DNA of 64,000 nt from Bacillota bacterium (GTDB lineage Bacteria; Bacillota; Clostridia; Lachnospirales; Lachnospiraceae), in the NCBI GenBank assembly GCA_023395555.1, contig JAEWYQ010000001.1, positions 18,659 to 82,658 on the forward strand. The letters are read 5' to 3'. A program made the translations under genes and the position numbers. The notes below the pieces were generated by a model, which worked only from the letters and a program-made list of their open reading frames with translations, did no database searches and was not told where the DNA came from. This document shows positions 8,307-16,594 of this stretch, in pieces. Each line of letters opens with the position of its first letter. Position 1 is the stretch's first letter.

Positions 8307-8882
8307 CTACCTCTTTCTTCCTGATAAAAGAGCCTCCATGATATCATCCTGAGGATTTCCAATAAATGATTTCGTGCAATTCTGCTTTACGATATCAAAA
8401 ATCTCATACCAAATCAGATTTGCTTGCTTTTGAAACGATTGGCTCATCTGTACAAATGGACTTGTTATAGCACCACCTGTTGTTGGATGTTTTCCTAAAA
8501 GTCCGTATGTACTAATCGCTTCCTCACACTGGATATAACGGGTAAATGCTTGCGCATAAGCTTCAATCAATCGAGGGTTAACAAACTTCTCACACCCACG
8601 TTCTTTCAACCATTTCCAGGTTTCAGTGTATAATAAATCTGCACCTAATGGTTTACCATCCCTTTGCTTTGCACTGAGATAATCACTCGGAGCGGGCATA
8701 TCTTCTCCGTACAATTCTACGACTTCCTCCGGTTCATCAATCTTAAATACTGTTTCAGGCTGTAGGTCTGGTACCTCTAAAATCTTTGCTGCTTTGCCGC
8801 TTGCTATTTTATCAGAAAGTGGTAGTGGCTTATCACCTGCACGAACTCGTCTACCTCCTCTATTCGTTCCGTCTTTCGCCAC
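8307..8882 (-). CDS. terS: Phage terminase small subunit, P27 family
   Basis: Beginning at GTG 8882 (VAKDGTNRGGRRVRAGDKPL), which has GGAG seven bases upstream, the protein has 191 residues; a longer frame to 8954 lacks support. The arginine-rich start, the central YTETWKWLKERGCEKFVNPR helix and the FVQMSQSFQKQANLIW segment are typical of P27-type small terminases, which recognise the packaging site and load the large subunit. An HNH nuclease gene lies just upstream, the standard HNH-TerS grouping, although here two methyltransferases separate TerS from TerL. Confidence 0.85.
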   Translation of the reverse strand: MAKDGTNRGGRRVRAGDKPLPLSDKIASGKAAKILEVPDLQPETVFKIDEPEEVVELYGEDMPAPSDYLSAKQRDGKPLGADLLYTETWKWLKERGCEKFVNPRLIEAYAQAFTRYIQCEEAISTYGLLGKHPTTGGAITSPFVQMSQSFQKQANLIWYEIFDIVKQNCTKSFIGNPQDDIMEALLSGRKR

Positions 8883-8995
8883 ATTTTGCTCCTTTCTTGA
8901 CTTGCAGGGGTTAATCACCCGTTTGAACTGGACTTTTTTTGCGTGATGCCCCACGCCCGTTGCACAATTGAAAAGCTGTGGAGATTCTCATCCCC

Positions 8996-9355
8996 CTACC
9001 GGGTTCTCCAACGATCCCCATCTCTTGCAGTGATAGTAGAATGACAAGGAGTACAAAGTGCCATCAGATTCCTTTTATCATGAGTTCCACCTTTTGAAAG
9101 TGGTAAGATATGATGTACCTCATTTGCTGGTGTCAGCCTTCCATTCTTCCTACACTCTTCACAGAGAGGGTGAGCTGCAATATAACTATCTCGAATGCGC
9201 TTCCAGGCTCGACCATAACGCCTTCTTGTTTCAGGGTCACGGTCATACTTTTCATACCGTGATGCTTCCTTCTTTGCATGCTCCTCACAAAAGCGACCAT
9301 CAGTTAACTCAGGACAGCTAGGATATGAACAAGGTCGCTTAGGTTTCCTTGGCAT
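8996..9355 (-). CDS. Phage HNH endonuclease
   Basis: From ATG 9355 (GAGGTG site upstream) the protein has about 119 residues. It starts with a zinc-binding Cys pair (CSYPSCPEL) and holds the HNH core NEVHHILPLSKGGTHDKRNL followed by MALCTPCHSTIT, with the CEEC knuckle before it. Next to small terminase genes this class of HNH protein assists terminase cleavage in cos-type phages. The upstream in-frame extension to 9394 lacks a better site and overlaps the terminator region. Confidence 0.9.
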   Translation of the reverse strand: MPRKPKRPCSYPSCPELTDGRFCEEHAKKEASRYEKYDRDPETRRRYGRAWKRIRDSYIAAHPLCEECRKNGRLTPANEVHHILPLSKGGTHDKRNLMALCTPCHSTITARDGDRWRTR

Positions 9356-9384
9356 TTGCTTCACCTCATTTTTGGGCATAACAA

Positions 9385-9413
9385 AAGCCACCAAGGATCT
9401 CTCCTGCGGTGGC
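9385..9413 (-). terminator. Rho-independent terminator after DUF1492 gene
   Basis: GCCACC and GGTGGC arms enclose a 15-base loop; on the minus strand the hairpin is followed by TTTTGTT. It separates the regulator gene upstream from the HNH/terminase group. Confidence 0.65.
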
Positions 9414-9473
9414 CTGTGTCTATACTTTCTACAATACCATTATACTATATTCTGTAATAACATCAACTCTCAT

Positions 9474-9890
9474 TTACTCTCCACTTGCATTAACAACAAC
9501 TTTCTTCAGTGCTCTATCACGCATTCGATAAGTATGCTGAATGCTATAGCCCATCTTGATAGCAACTTCCTCCCATGTACAGCCACAAAGAAAACGAAGC
9601 TCAAGCAAGGTCTGGTATTCCTTATTTTCTACTGCTTTGATACTAGCAGCAATCTGCCGCTTAATGTCCATTAACTGATGTATGTCACGATCAATTTCTC
9701 TTTGAAGATCCACAATCTTTGCTACTACATTTGCCATAGATGATACGCTATGGTTGGGGTTACGAGGCATACCGCTGATAGTAGAGTTGCATTTCATGGC
9801 CAGTTCATTTAAGGAAGAAAGCTGTTCAAGCTTGCTGTCGATGCGAAGATCAAGTCGGTAAGCTTGGCTAAGAAAATCTAAAGCAGTCAT
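9474..9890 (-). CDS. DUF1492 / sigma-70 region 4-like phage regulator
   Basis: From ATG 9890 (GAGGTGGG upstream) the protein has 138 residues. The last ~60 residues form a sigma region 4-like helix-turn-helix: KEYQTLLELRFLCGCTWEEV then AIKMGYSIQHTYRMRDRAL. A charged helical region with LQREIDRDIHQLMDIKRQIA precedes it. This matches the DUF1492 family, small proteins that sit ahead of the HNH/terminase genes and are thought to switch on late transcription, like ArpU proteins. Its position and the terminator behind it agree with that. Confidence 0.8.
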   Translation of the reverse strand: MTALDFLSQAYRLDLRIDSKLEQLSSLNELAMKCNSTISGMPRNPNHSVSSMANVVAKIVDLQREIDRDIHQLMDIKRQIAASIKAVENKEYQTLLELRFLCGCTWEEVAIKMGYSIQHTYRMRDRALKKVVVNASGE

Positions 9891-9891
9891 A

Positions 9892-10212
9892 TTAGCCCAC
9901 CTCCATTTCACGAATCTGCTTTAATAGAACATCACCATCCAGAGCAGTGAGCTCCCCAAACCAACCGGATCGGAAAAAGCGTTCTACATCATCCCGCTCT
10001 CCTTCATTTTTAATGATATTATTTAGCAGAGTAATCTTTCGAATATCCTTTTTCGCTTCCTCAGTATCTAGATCAGGAGTATGTGGATGGTGTTTTAGGA
10101 AATGGATTGCTTCTCGGTAGTCCTTAACTGCCTGTATGATAATGGCATTTGCTAGATTGGAAAATCCATCTTCAACTATAAAAGGTTTAGCTTGATTATT
10201 GTTTTTGTACAT
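9892..10212 (-). CDS. Phage protein of unknown function
   Basis: A 106-residue protein with a good GGAGG site eight bases before ATG 10212. It is followed at two bases by the DUF1492 regulator gene. It has no motif I can tie to a function; the central part is charged and helical (DYREAIHFLKHHPHTPDLD, then KKDIRKITLLNN). Genes of this size are common at this place in Clostridia phages, between helicase and late regulator. Confidence 0.7.
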   Translation of the reverse strand: MYKNNNQAKPFIVEDGFSNLANAIIIQAVKDYREAIHFLKHHPHTPDLDTEEAKKDIRKITLLNNIIKNEGERDDVERFFRSGWFGELTALDGDVLLKQIREMEVG

Positions 10213-10266
10213 AAACAGTACCTCCGATTTTAGAATTTTTATTCCCTCGGATTTACTCAGATTGTC

Positions 10267-11631
10267 TCAGATTTGCAGATTAGCCTTTACAGCATCGATT
10301 AATGCGGATTGTGTATTGTTCTTTTCTGACAATGCTTTTAAAATTCTCTCATCAATCGTTCCTTTGGCTACTATGTGCTGCACCACTACGGTATTTTCAG
10401 TCTGCCCCTGTCTCCATAACCTTGCTATTGTCTGCTGATACAATTCCAATGACCACGTCATACCAAACCATATAATCGTAGAACCACCATTTTGGAGGTT
10501 AAGGCCATGTCCTCCACTCATTGGATGAAGTAATGCGACGGGTAATTCTCCATTATTCCATTTCCGAATACTTGCATCGGTATCCAGTTTTGCAAATAAA
10601 ACCTTAAGTTCTTTTAGCTTTTTTGTCACTCTATCCAGGTCATGTCGGAACCAGTAAATTAGTAATATTGGTTTGCCATTGGCAGCTTCAACAATATCCT
10701 CTAATGCATCCAGTTTCTTATCATGAATTTCAAGGACTGTGCCATCATCCGTATAAATCGCACCATTAGCCATTTGACACAGCTTTCCTGAAAGAGCGGC
10801 TGCATTTGCAGCGGTGACCTCTCCATCAGCCAGTTGTAACACTAAATCCTTTTTTAGCTCTTCATATCTCGCCTTCTCCTTCTCATCCAAATACACTTCA
10901 TAATTGCTACTTACAAGCTCAGGCATTTTCAAATAATCCTTAGATTTCATAGAAATCGTAATATCGGATATTTTCTTATAAATCTGTTCTTCTGCTCCAG
11001 GAAGTAGTTTATAGCTATAAACAATCGGGCCATTCATCTTATCTGGCTTAAAGTATGCATTACGATACTGACCAATAAAGCGACCAAGTCTCTCTCCCAT
11101 ATCAAGCACACGGAACTCAGCAAACAAATCCATCAAACCGTTACTACTTGGTGTTCCTGTGAGTCCTACTACTCTTTTTATCTTTGGTCTTACCTTCATA
11201 AAAGCTCTAAATCTCTTTGACTGCCAGTTCTTAAATGAAGATAGCTCATCGATTACAACCATGTCGTAATCAAATGGAAGATTGCTTTTCTCAATCAGCC
11301 ATTGAAGATTCTCACGATTGATAATGTACATATCTGCTTTGGCTTTTAGTGCCGTAAGCCTGTCGGCTTCTGTTCCAACTGCTATGGAGTACTTCAAATC
11401 CTGTAGATGCTCCCACTTGGCTATTTCTGCTGACCAGGTATTTCTTGCCACTCTTAACGGTGCTACCACTAAAACCTTGTGTATCTCGAAGTAATCAAAT
11501 AACAAGTCAACTATTGCAGTCAGAGTAATACTTGTTTTTCCCAGACCCATATCTAAAAGGACTGCTGCAATGGGATGTGTTTTGATATATTCGATAGCAT
11601 ATTGCTGGTAGCTATGTGGATTGTATTGCAT
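10267..11631 (-). CDS. Phage SNF2-type DEAD/DEAH helicase
   Basis: A 454-residue superfamily 2 helicase. Walker A is LLDMGLGKTSITL (about 27-39), the Walker B/DEAH-like box is VVIDELSSFKNW (near 144), and GLTGTPSSNG follows as motif III. The C-terminal half has SGGHGLNLQNG and QQTIARLWRQGQ (motifs V and VI). It is a short SNF2 protein as found in phage replication modules, likely helping unwinding or remodelling at the origin. ATG 11631 has GGAGGG upstream and overlaps the end of the VRR-NUC gene by 20 bases. Confidence 0.92.
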   Translation of the reverse strand: MQYNPHSYQQYAIEYIKTHPIAAVLLDMGLGKTSITLTAIVDLLFDYFEIHKVLVVAPLRVARNTWSAEIAKWEHLQDLKYSIAVGTEADRLTALKAKADMYIINRENLQWLIEKSNLPFDYDMVVIDELSSFKNWQSKRFRAFMKVRPKIKRVVGLTGTPSSNGLMDLFAEFRVLDMGERLGRFIGQYRNAYFKPDKMNGPIVYSYKLLPGAEEQIYKKISDITISMKSKDYLKMPELVSSNYEVYLDEKEKARYEELKKDLVLQLADGEVTAANAAALSGKLCQMANGAIYTDDGTVLEIHDKKLDALEDIVEAANGKPILLIYWFRHDLDRVTKKLKELKVLFAKLDTDASIRKWNNGELPVALLHPMSGGHGLNLQNGGSTIIWFGMTWSLELYQQTIARLWRQGQTENTVVVQHIVAKGTIDERILKALSEKNNTQSALIDAVKANLQI

Positions 11632-11893
11632 CAATAATCCCTCCGATCTTTTCTACCGAATCTAACACATATACTTTAAATCCCAATTGACAAAGTAACT
11701 TATGTCTAGTAAGCTGCAACGGTCTTTGTTTCTCACCAGGTGCTTTCACTTCCACAAATCCAAACTTTCCTCCCGGAAGTAATACCAATCTATCCGGCAT
11801 ACCCGAAAAGCTAGGTGATGTAAACTTCGGGCAAATACCACCTTTGGCTTTAACTGCTACAACAAGTTTTTGTTCTATAATCTTCTCACGCAT
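11612..11893 (-). CDS. VRR-NUC domain nuclease
   Basis: The 93-residue protein is a minimal PD-(D/E)xK nuclease of the VRR-NUC family. Visible active-site elements are the N-terminal glutamate helix, GMPDRLVLLPGGKFGFVEVK (Asp, then Glu-Val-Lys) and the following GEKQRPLQ. Stand-alone VRR-NUC proteins are encoded next to SNF2 helicases in many phages and act on branched or flapped DNA during replication. It overlaps the helicase gene. Confidence 0.92.
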   Translation of the reverse strand: MREKIIEQKLVVAVKAKGGICPKFTSPSFSGMPDRLVLLPGGKFGFVEVKAPGEKQRPLQLTRHKLLCQLGFKVYVLDSVEKIGGIIDAIQST

Positions 11894-11936
11894 TTTCTCG
11901 CATACCTTTCCATCAAGATTATTGGGGTGTGGAGGT

Positions 11937-12026
11937 CTTTGGAGGCTGATTCCATAACTTTATATATAGGCTATTTTTATTACCCTATAAGAAAGTTTAT
12001 ATATCAAGTTCCATTGACCTCCACAC
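11937..12026. repeat. 11-base inverted repeat framing an AT-rich spacer
   Basis: GTGTGGAGGTC (11,937-11,947) and its exact complement GACCTCCACAC (12,016-12,026) flank about 68 AT-rich bases between the primase and VRR-NUC genes. The spacer contains a minus-strand CTTGATATATAA (11,997-12,008) like the motif at 3,862-3,873. It may be a control region or origin-like structure; no function is shown. Confidence 0.5.
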
Positions 12027-12040
12027 ATAGCTAAAAAGCC

Positions 12041-14293
12041 TTATACTTCAAGGAATTCCGGCTTCAGCTTTAGTCCCAGAATTAGATTATTATCACGGGT
12101 TCTTTTACGGTCAAATCCGGCTGTTTCCAGCGCTGCATAGAAATCTGCTGTACCGCGAATAAACTCACCCACCTGCATGCAATAAGTGCGGTATGAGCTA
12201 TAAACTTCACTAGACTTTGCACTATAAGAATTATCCACTTCGCAGCAGTCAGTTAGATAATGTGAAAGCCAATCATTATTTTCCTTATATGACTGAATTG
12301 CAGCCTTTACCTTCTCTGGTGCTTCAATCTTGAATTTATGTCCGATTACCTTCGTAGCACCTTCAATCACCCAAGAAAGAATTGCGCCTCCTGCATTCTC
12401 AAGTAAATAATCTGCATAGTTCTTCACATCTGCGTTGCCTTCTATCTTTGCACTAAAAGGAATTACAATCAGACGACGCCAGGTGCCTCTATCGATAGCT
12501 CCGACCTTCGGAAGATGGTTGGTATAAAGCACTAGTGTATGGCTTGGAATATAGCTGAATGGATCCTTGTACTTCTTCTCTGCGTAAATCTCATCGGTAG
12601 AACACAACTGTTTCACATTTGATGTATTTAGGCGCATTCCTTCCTCCATCTCAGCAGCAATTATCAATCTCTTTCCCTTTGCTTCAGCTAATTCCGGCTT
12701 TACATTTCTACGGCATCCAACTGTCAACATATCAGCAGAAATATTACCGCTGTAAGAACCAAGTACTCTAGCGATTACGTTCCAGAAGGTTGACTTACCA
12801 TTTCGACCTTCGCCGTAGGCAATGATCAACGCTTCCACATATACTTTTCCTATGGCAGCAAGGCCTACAATCTCCTGAACATAATGGATGAGATCTAAAT
12901 CGCCACAGAAGAATGTATTTAGAGCATCTTCCCATAGGCCAGCTCCTTCCGTACCAGGATCCACCGTTGTCTGCTTTGTAATAAAATCAAGTGGATCATG
13001 CTTCATAACAGAACCTAATCCTTTACGTAGGTCATATGTTCCGGATGGTGTATTTAATAGAAACTCATCTGCATCCAAATTACACTGCTCTATCTCCAAC
13101 ATTGGGCGAGCTTCTTTTAAGGCAGATGAGATGTATTTGGAATCGCGACGCTTAATGGCATAATTGCGATAAAGCTGTGCGGTCTGGTATTTCTCAAAGG
13201 AATGCCTTTGCTGTTCATTAAAAGCTGATGCTGCTTTCTTAGGTCCCATTGCAACAAGCATCTCCCAAGCACCATTTTGCAGCATTTCATTCGTAGCCTT
13301 CTGCATCTCTGCTTCCGCTTCCTCCAACTGCCTTGCTGTTAGTTCCTGTGCCACTGCCTGAGACTTTGGCTTTGACTCCTCCCAGTAGCTTCCGTTGTAG
13401 ACGATGTAATCTGTGGATGGCGAATAACGTAAACTCTCCAAATATTCTCTTGATAAAACAATCGCCTGACCTACATCGGAAAAATCGTCCGGCTTTAACT
13501 TCATATCTGTGTTGTACTGATCTGGTGGAATGTAGCTCTCCTGAGAAGATACATATTTCCCAAATTTTACAGCACTGTTCCATATAGTCTTTAATTCTGT
13601 TTCTTCCAAAGGTGGATTGCACTTCTCTGCCTTCTTTAGAAAAATAGCATATGCCTCATCGGTGTTCCCATAACGAACAACGAGTTTACCTGCTATACCC
13701 GACATCGTATTGTTTCGATTTCCTTCTAGTACTTCATCCTGCGAATTATCCCATTCTTCAAATTTATTATCTTGCAGAAAGTCTACAATACTTTTATCTC
13801 CTCTGTAGAGTTCTACCTCAGCATTGGCTGTTCCAAATAAAAATCTTGCGCTATCAAGAGCATTGTTATCAAAATAAGGGAAACACGATGTGATCTCCTT
13901 TTTTAACGCTGAGTATACTTTTGCATCTGTTACTGGAGGTATTGGAAAGAACACGTGAAATCTAGGACGTGGTGACCTACTGTCCTTCTGTAGCATATTG
14001 CTTCTACTATATACAACAGCAAAAGCAACATTAGGGAAGGCAAACGCAACTTCTAGTGGTGTTACCCAGTCATCCGGATTATCTGAATGATCATTATCAC
14101 AATCGAGAGGTACATTATCTGCCTGAATGAAATTCATGCTGCTACGATAATTACCCTTATATTCTGCCGAAACATGGTCATGTGTAGCCGCTTGCTTCAA
14201 AGAGGCTTCATCTGTAATAACTGTCTTATGAGGATAAACGCAATTTGTTTGGCTCCCCACACTGTCTGATGTATACAAAGTAAATTGCTTCAT
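12041..14293 (-). CDS. Phage primase-helicase (archaeo-eukaryotic primase N-terminus, D5/SF3 helicase)
   Basis: A 750-residue replication protein. The N-terminal third looks like an archaeo-eukaryotic type primase, with the acidic motif VPLDCDNDHSDNPDDW and the later RPRFHVFFPI. The C-terminal half has a superfamily 3 helicase: Walker A AYGEGRNGKSTFWNVI (near 490), the RLIIAAEMEEG acidic motif, sensor TLVLYTNHLPKVGAIDRGTW and the DUF5906/D5 N-terminal helical region before it. It starts from a strong AAGGAGGTGA site and overlaps the upstream gene by four bases. It primes and unwinds phage DNA. Confidence 0.93.
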   Translation of the reverse strand: MKQFTLYTSDSVGSQTNCVYPHKTVITDEASLKQAATHDHVSAEYKGNYRSSMNFIQADNVPLDCDNDHSDNPDDWVTPLEVAFAFPNVAFAVVYSRSNMLQKDSRSPRPRFHVFFPIPPVTDAKVYSALKKEITSCFPYFDNNALDSARFLFGTANAEVELYRGDKSIVDFLQDNKFEEWDNSQDEVLEGNRNNTMSGIAGKLVVRYGNTDEAYAIFLKKAEKCNPPLEETELKTIWNSAVKFGKYVSSQESYIPPDQYNTDMKLKPDDFSDVGQAIVLSREYLESLRYSPSTDYIVYNGSYWEESKPKSQAVAQELTARQLEEAEAEMQKATNEMLQNGAWEMLVAMGPKKAASAFNEQQRHSFEKYQTAQLYRNYAIKRRDSKYISSALKEARPMLEIEQCNLDADEFLLNTPSGTYDLRKGLGSVMKHDPLDFITKQTTVDPGTEGAGLWEDALNTFFCGDLDLIHYVQEIVGLAAIGKVYVEALIIAYGEGRNGKSTFWNVIARVLGSYSGNISADMLTVGCRRNVKPELAEAKGKRLIIAAEMEEGMRLNTSNVKQLCSTDEIYAEKKYKDPFSYIPSHTLVLYTNHLPKVGAIDRGTWRRLIVIPFSAKIEGNADVKNYADYLLENAGGAILSWVIEGATKVIGHKFKIEAPEKVKAAIQSYKENNDWLSHYLTDCCEVDNSYSAKSSEVYSSYRTYCMQVGEFIRGTADFYAALETAGFDRKRTRDNNLILGLKLKPEFLEV

Positions 14294-14706
14294 CTGGTCA
14301 CCTCCTTAAAGTCCTCCGTAAAATAACGGATTCTCATGCGTTTTCGTTTGGCTCTTAGAATTTCAGCTGCCATACCTTCCGATATCCTTCCTCCAAACAC
14401 CCACAACTCTGCACATCTTCCCAGCAGTACCATGTTCATGAACATTGCCAATTCCCTCTCGGTGGCTTCATCCATAAATTGCGGAAACAACAGATGTGGG
14501 GCAATTGGTATTACTCCCATGTTTACTGCAAATCTGCTATACTCTCTGGCCTTCATGGTATTCCATTCCTCATTTCCAGCGTAAGGGGAGCAAATATAAA
14601 CAAGTGGTCTGTAATTACTCTTTCTTTCTTCACGCTCTATGCCATTGATCGCTTCAAAGGGTACAGGGTCTTTGTAGCCTTCTGAGTTATATAAGCCAAT
14701 TCCCAA
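14290..14706 (-). CDS. DUF4406/DUF7768-type phage protein (nucleoside deoxyribosyltransferase-like fold)
   Basis: The chosen start is a TTG at 14,706, because an excellent GAAGGAGGTGA site lies seven bases ahead; a second TTG at 14,739 has none. The protein (138 residues) contains VYICSPYAGNEEWNTMKARE, GVIPIAPHLLFPQFMDEATE and LWVFGGRISEGMAAEILRAK. This matches a Rossmann-like family near DUF4406, related in fold to nucleoside 2-deoxyribosyltransferases. Possible role in nucleotide metabolism; unproven. First gene of the leftward replication operon. Confidence 0.75.
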   Translation of the reverse strand: MGIGLYNSEGYKDPVPFEAINGIEREERKSNYRPLVYICSPYAGNEEWNTMKAREYSRFAVNMGVIPIAPHLLFPQFMDEATERELAMFMNMVLLGRCAELWVFGGRISEGMAAEILRAKRKRMRIRYFTEDFKEVTR

Positions 14707-14744
14707 GGTCTCACCTCCTTCAAAAATATTCGAGGACAAAATAT

Positions 14745-14936
14745 CCCCCTAACTTCCTAAGGACAGAACCCTTGCTTTTGGACGGATAATTTTTATATTT
14801 TTTTGATAAATTTCCGTCCAACCTTACTTTTTCTGTCCTTAGGAAGTAAGAGGGCTATGAGTTAGAAAAGATTTTCAAAAAGTTCTAAGAAAATCCGTCC
14901 AAAGCTCAGACTTCTGTCCTTAGGAAATTGAGAGGT
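14745..14936. promoter_or_regulatory. Divergent control/origin region with three composite repeats
   Basis: Three units share CTTCCTAAGGACAGAA (or TTTCCTAAGGACAGAA), exactly nine variable bases, then TTGGACGGA and an AT-rich tail. Unit 1 is on the plus strand (about 14,745-14,793); units 2 (about 14,806-14,856) and 3 (about 14,890-14,936) are on the minus strand. A CC(C/T)CT lies just before each. They occupy the gap between the leftward primase operon and the rightward DUF2800-polymerase operon. In unit 2 TTGGAC plus an 18-base spacer and TATAAA would make a leftward promoter. Operator or replication-origin iterons are both possible. Confidence 0.75.
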
Positions 14937-14965
14937 AATAAACCCTCGGAAAGGCGGTGCTAATT

Positions 14966-15130
14966 ATGCAGTCTGAAACAACTGCAGGTGCTGATAGCAA
15001 GCAGGACATCGGCTTAGATGAAGAACTTGCAGATGTACTAATCGCAATCAGTGTTATTTCAAAGCGACTTGCAAGGAAATTAACCGAGCAAGAACAATCA
15101 TATAGGGAAGGAGAAAACAAGCATGAGTAA
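14966..15130 (+). CDS. Small conserved phage protein (54 residues)
   Basis: ATG at 14,966 opens a 54-residue protein, MQSETTAGADSKQDIGLDEE followed by ADVLIAISVISKRLARKL. The ISVISKRLARKL ending is a recurrent feature of a short gene at the head of this phage operon type. It is acidic at the start and basic/helical at the end. An AAGGCGGTG lies upstream, and its stop overlaps the next ATG by eight bases. Function unknown. Confidence 0.7.
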   Translation: MQSETTAGADSKQDIGLDEELADVLIAISVISKRLARKLTEQEQSYREGENKHE

Positions 15131-15473
15131 GATGAGCGAATTATCCGCGGAACTTGATGAGTTAAGAAGATGTGGTGAAATCTTAATTGGAATTTCAGAT
15201 ACTCTAAGAGAACTTTTTTCTACGGATGTAGAAGAAAAAACCACAAGTAAGCCTAAGAATCAGAAGGCTACGACAAAAGTACCACCAGAACCTGCAAAGA
15301 AATCAATCTCTCTTACCGATGTCCGAGCAATACTTGCGGAGAAGTCACGCAATGGATACACAGCAGATGTCAAAGCTCTTCTATTAAAGTTTGGAGCAAA
15401 CAAACTATCAGACATCAACCCTGATGACTATGAAGCTTTACTCGCTGATGCGGAGGTGTTAGGAAATGCCTAA
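15123..15473 (+). CDS. Phage protein often labelled 'rRNA biogenesis protein rrp5'
   Basis: A 116-residue protein with a leading coiled-coil-like stretch (MSELSAELDELRRCGEILIG), a Lys/Pro-rich linker and a C-terminal helical domain, SLTDVRAILAEKSRNGYTAD then VKALLLKFGANKLSDINPDD. In Bacillota phages this C-terminal pattern is commonly called rrp5, a name with no experimental support in phages; the domain resembles those in single-strand DNA handling modules. It overlaps both neighbours, so the operon is tightly coupled. Confidence 0.75.
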   Translation: MSKMSELSAELDELRRCGEILIGISDTLRELFSTDVEEKTTSKPKNQKATTKVPPEPAKKSISLTDVRAILAEKSRNGYTADVKALLLKFGANKLSDINPDDYEALLADAEVLGNA

Positions 15474-16581
15474 ACATGCATTACTCTCCGCTTCATCCAG
15501 CCATAGATGGCTGCAATGCCCACCTTCAGCAAAGTTATGTGCTGAAGAGGATAACAAATCCAGTCCTTACGCACAAGAAGGTACGGATGCACATAGCCTC
15601 TGTCAGTTTAAATTAGAACAGGCACTCGGCATAAACACAAAAGACCCTACGGAAAATTTAGATTTCTACAATGGAGAGATGGAAAGTTGTGCAGAAGAAT
15701 ATGCTACTTTTGTCATGGAGCAACTAGAAGAGGCAAAGCACAATTGCTCTGACCCTGTGGTATTAATTGAACAGCGTCTAGATTTCTCTAGATATGTAGA
15801 GGGCGGGTTCGGTACCGGTGACAGTGTAATCGTTGCTGATGGTATTCTTCAAGTCATCGATTACAAACACGGACTTGGAATACTGGTGTCAGCTGAAGAG
15901 AACCCACAGATGATGTGTTATGCTCTTGGAGCTATAGAACTCTTCGATGGTATCTACGATATAGAAACCATTAAGATGACAATCTTCCAACCACGAAGGG
16001 ACAATATCAGCACCTACACCTTGTCAAAGGATGAACTTATAACTTGGGGTAATGAAGTACTCTCCCCTATAGCAAAACTGGCCTATGCAGGTGAGGGTGA
16101 ATTTAAGGCCGGTGACCACTGCCAGTTCTGTAAGATTAAGGCTACCTGTCGTAAGCGTGCTGAGTACAACCTTGAACTAGCAAAGTATGACTTTGAGATG
16201 CCTCCCAATTTAGATGACACAGAAATCAGTGTTATTCTCACCAAGGTAGATAACCTTGTCTCCTGGGTCAATGACATAAAGGAATATGCATTACAACAAG
16301 CACTTAGTGGCACAAAGTATGATGGCTTTAAAGTTGTTGAGGGACGCTCAACCAGAAAATACACCGATGAACAGGCGGTTGCTGATGCAGTAACATCAGC
16401 AGGTTTTGACCCATATGAAAATAAGCTCTTAGGTATTACTGCCATGACTTCCATACTTGGCAAAAAGAGATTCGAAGAAGTTCTAGGAAGCCTTGTAATG
16501 AAGGCTCCAGGTAAACCAACTCTTGTTCCGGAGAATGATAAGCGTCCGGAATTTAATACAGCACAAATTGATTTTAAATAA
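15466..16581 (+). CDS. DUF2800 protein (RecB-like nuclease with cysteine cluster)
   Basis: The 371-residue protein starts LLSASSSHRWLQCPPSAKLC and has the PD-(D/E)xK core GDSVIVADGILQVIDYKHG (Asp then Asp-Tyr-Lys), with a downstream cysteine group HCQFCKIKATCRKRAE that together with an N-terminal cysteine could hold an iron-sulfur cluster as in AddB/Cas4-like nucleases. This is the DUF2800 family of phage recombination/replication proteins. It lies next to a DUF2815 single-strand-binding-like gene, a usual nuclease plus binding-protein pair. Confidence 0.88.
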   Translation: MPKHALLSASSSHRWLQCPPSAKLCAEEDNKSSPYAQEGTDAHSLCQFKLEQALGINTKDPTENLDFYNGEMESCAEEYATFVMEQLEEAKHNCSDPVVLIEQRLDFSRYVEGGFGTGDSVIVADGILQVIDYKHGLGILVSAEENPQMMCYALGAIELFDGIYDIETIKMTIFQPRRDNISTYTLSKDELITWGNEVLSPIAKLAYAGEGEFKAGDHCQFCKIKATCRKRAEYNLELAKYDFEMPPNLDDTEISVILTKVDNLVSWVNDIKEYALQQALSGTKYDGFKVVEGRSTRKYTDEQAVADAVTSAGFDPYENKLLGITAMTSILGKKRFEEVLGSLVMKAPGKPTLVPENDKRPEFNTAQIDFK

Positions 16582-16594
16582 GGAGGACAATACT

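Noticed and set aside
14920..15120. Leftward 66-codon frame
   Set aside because: Antisense to the 54-residue rightward gene, which has overlap coupling and a family-like sequence.
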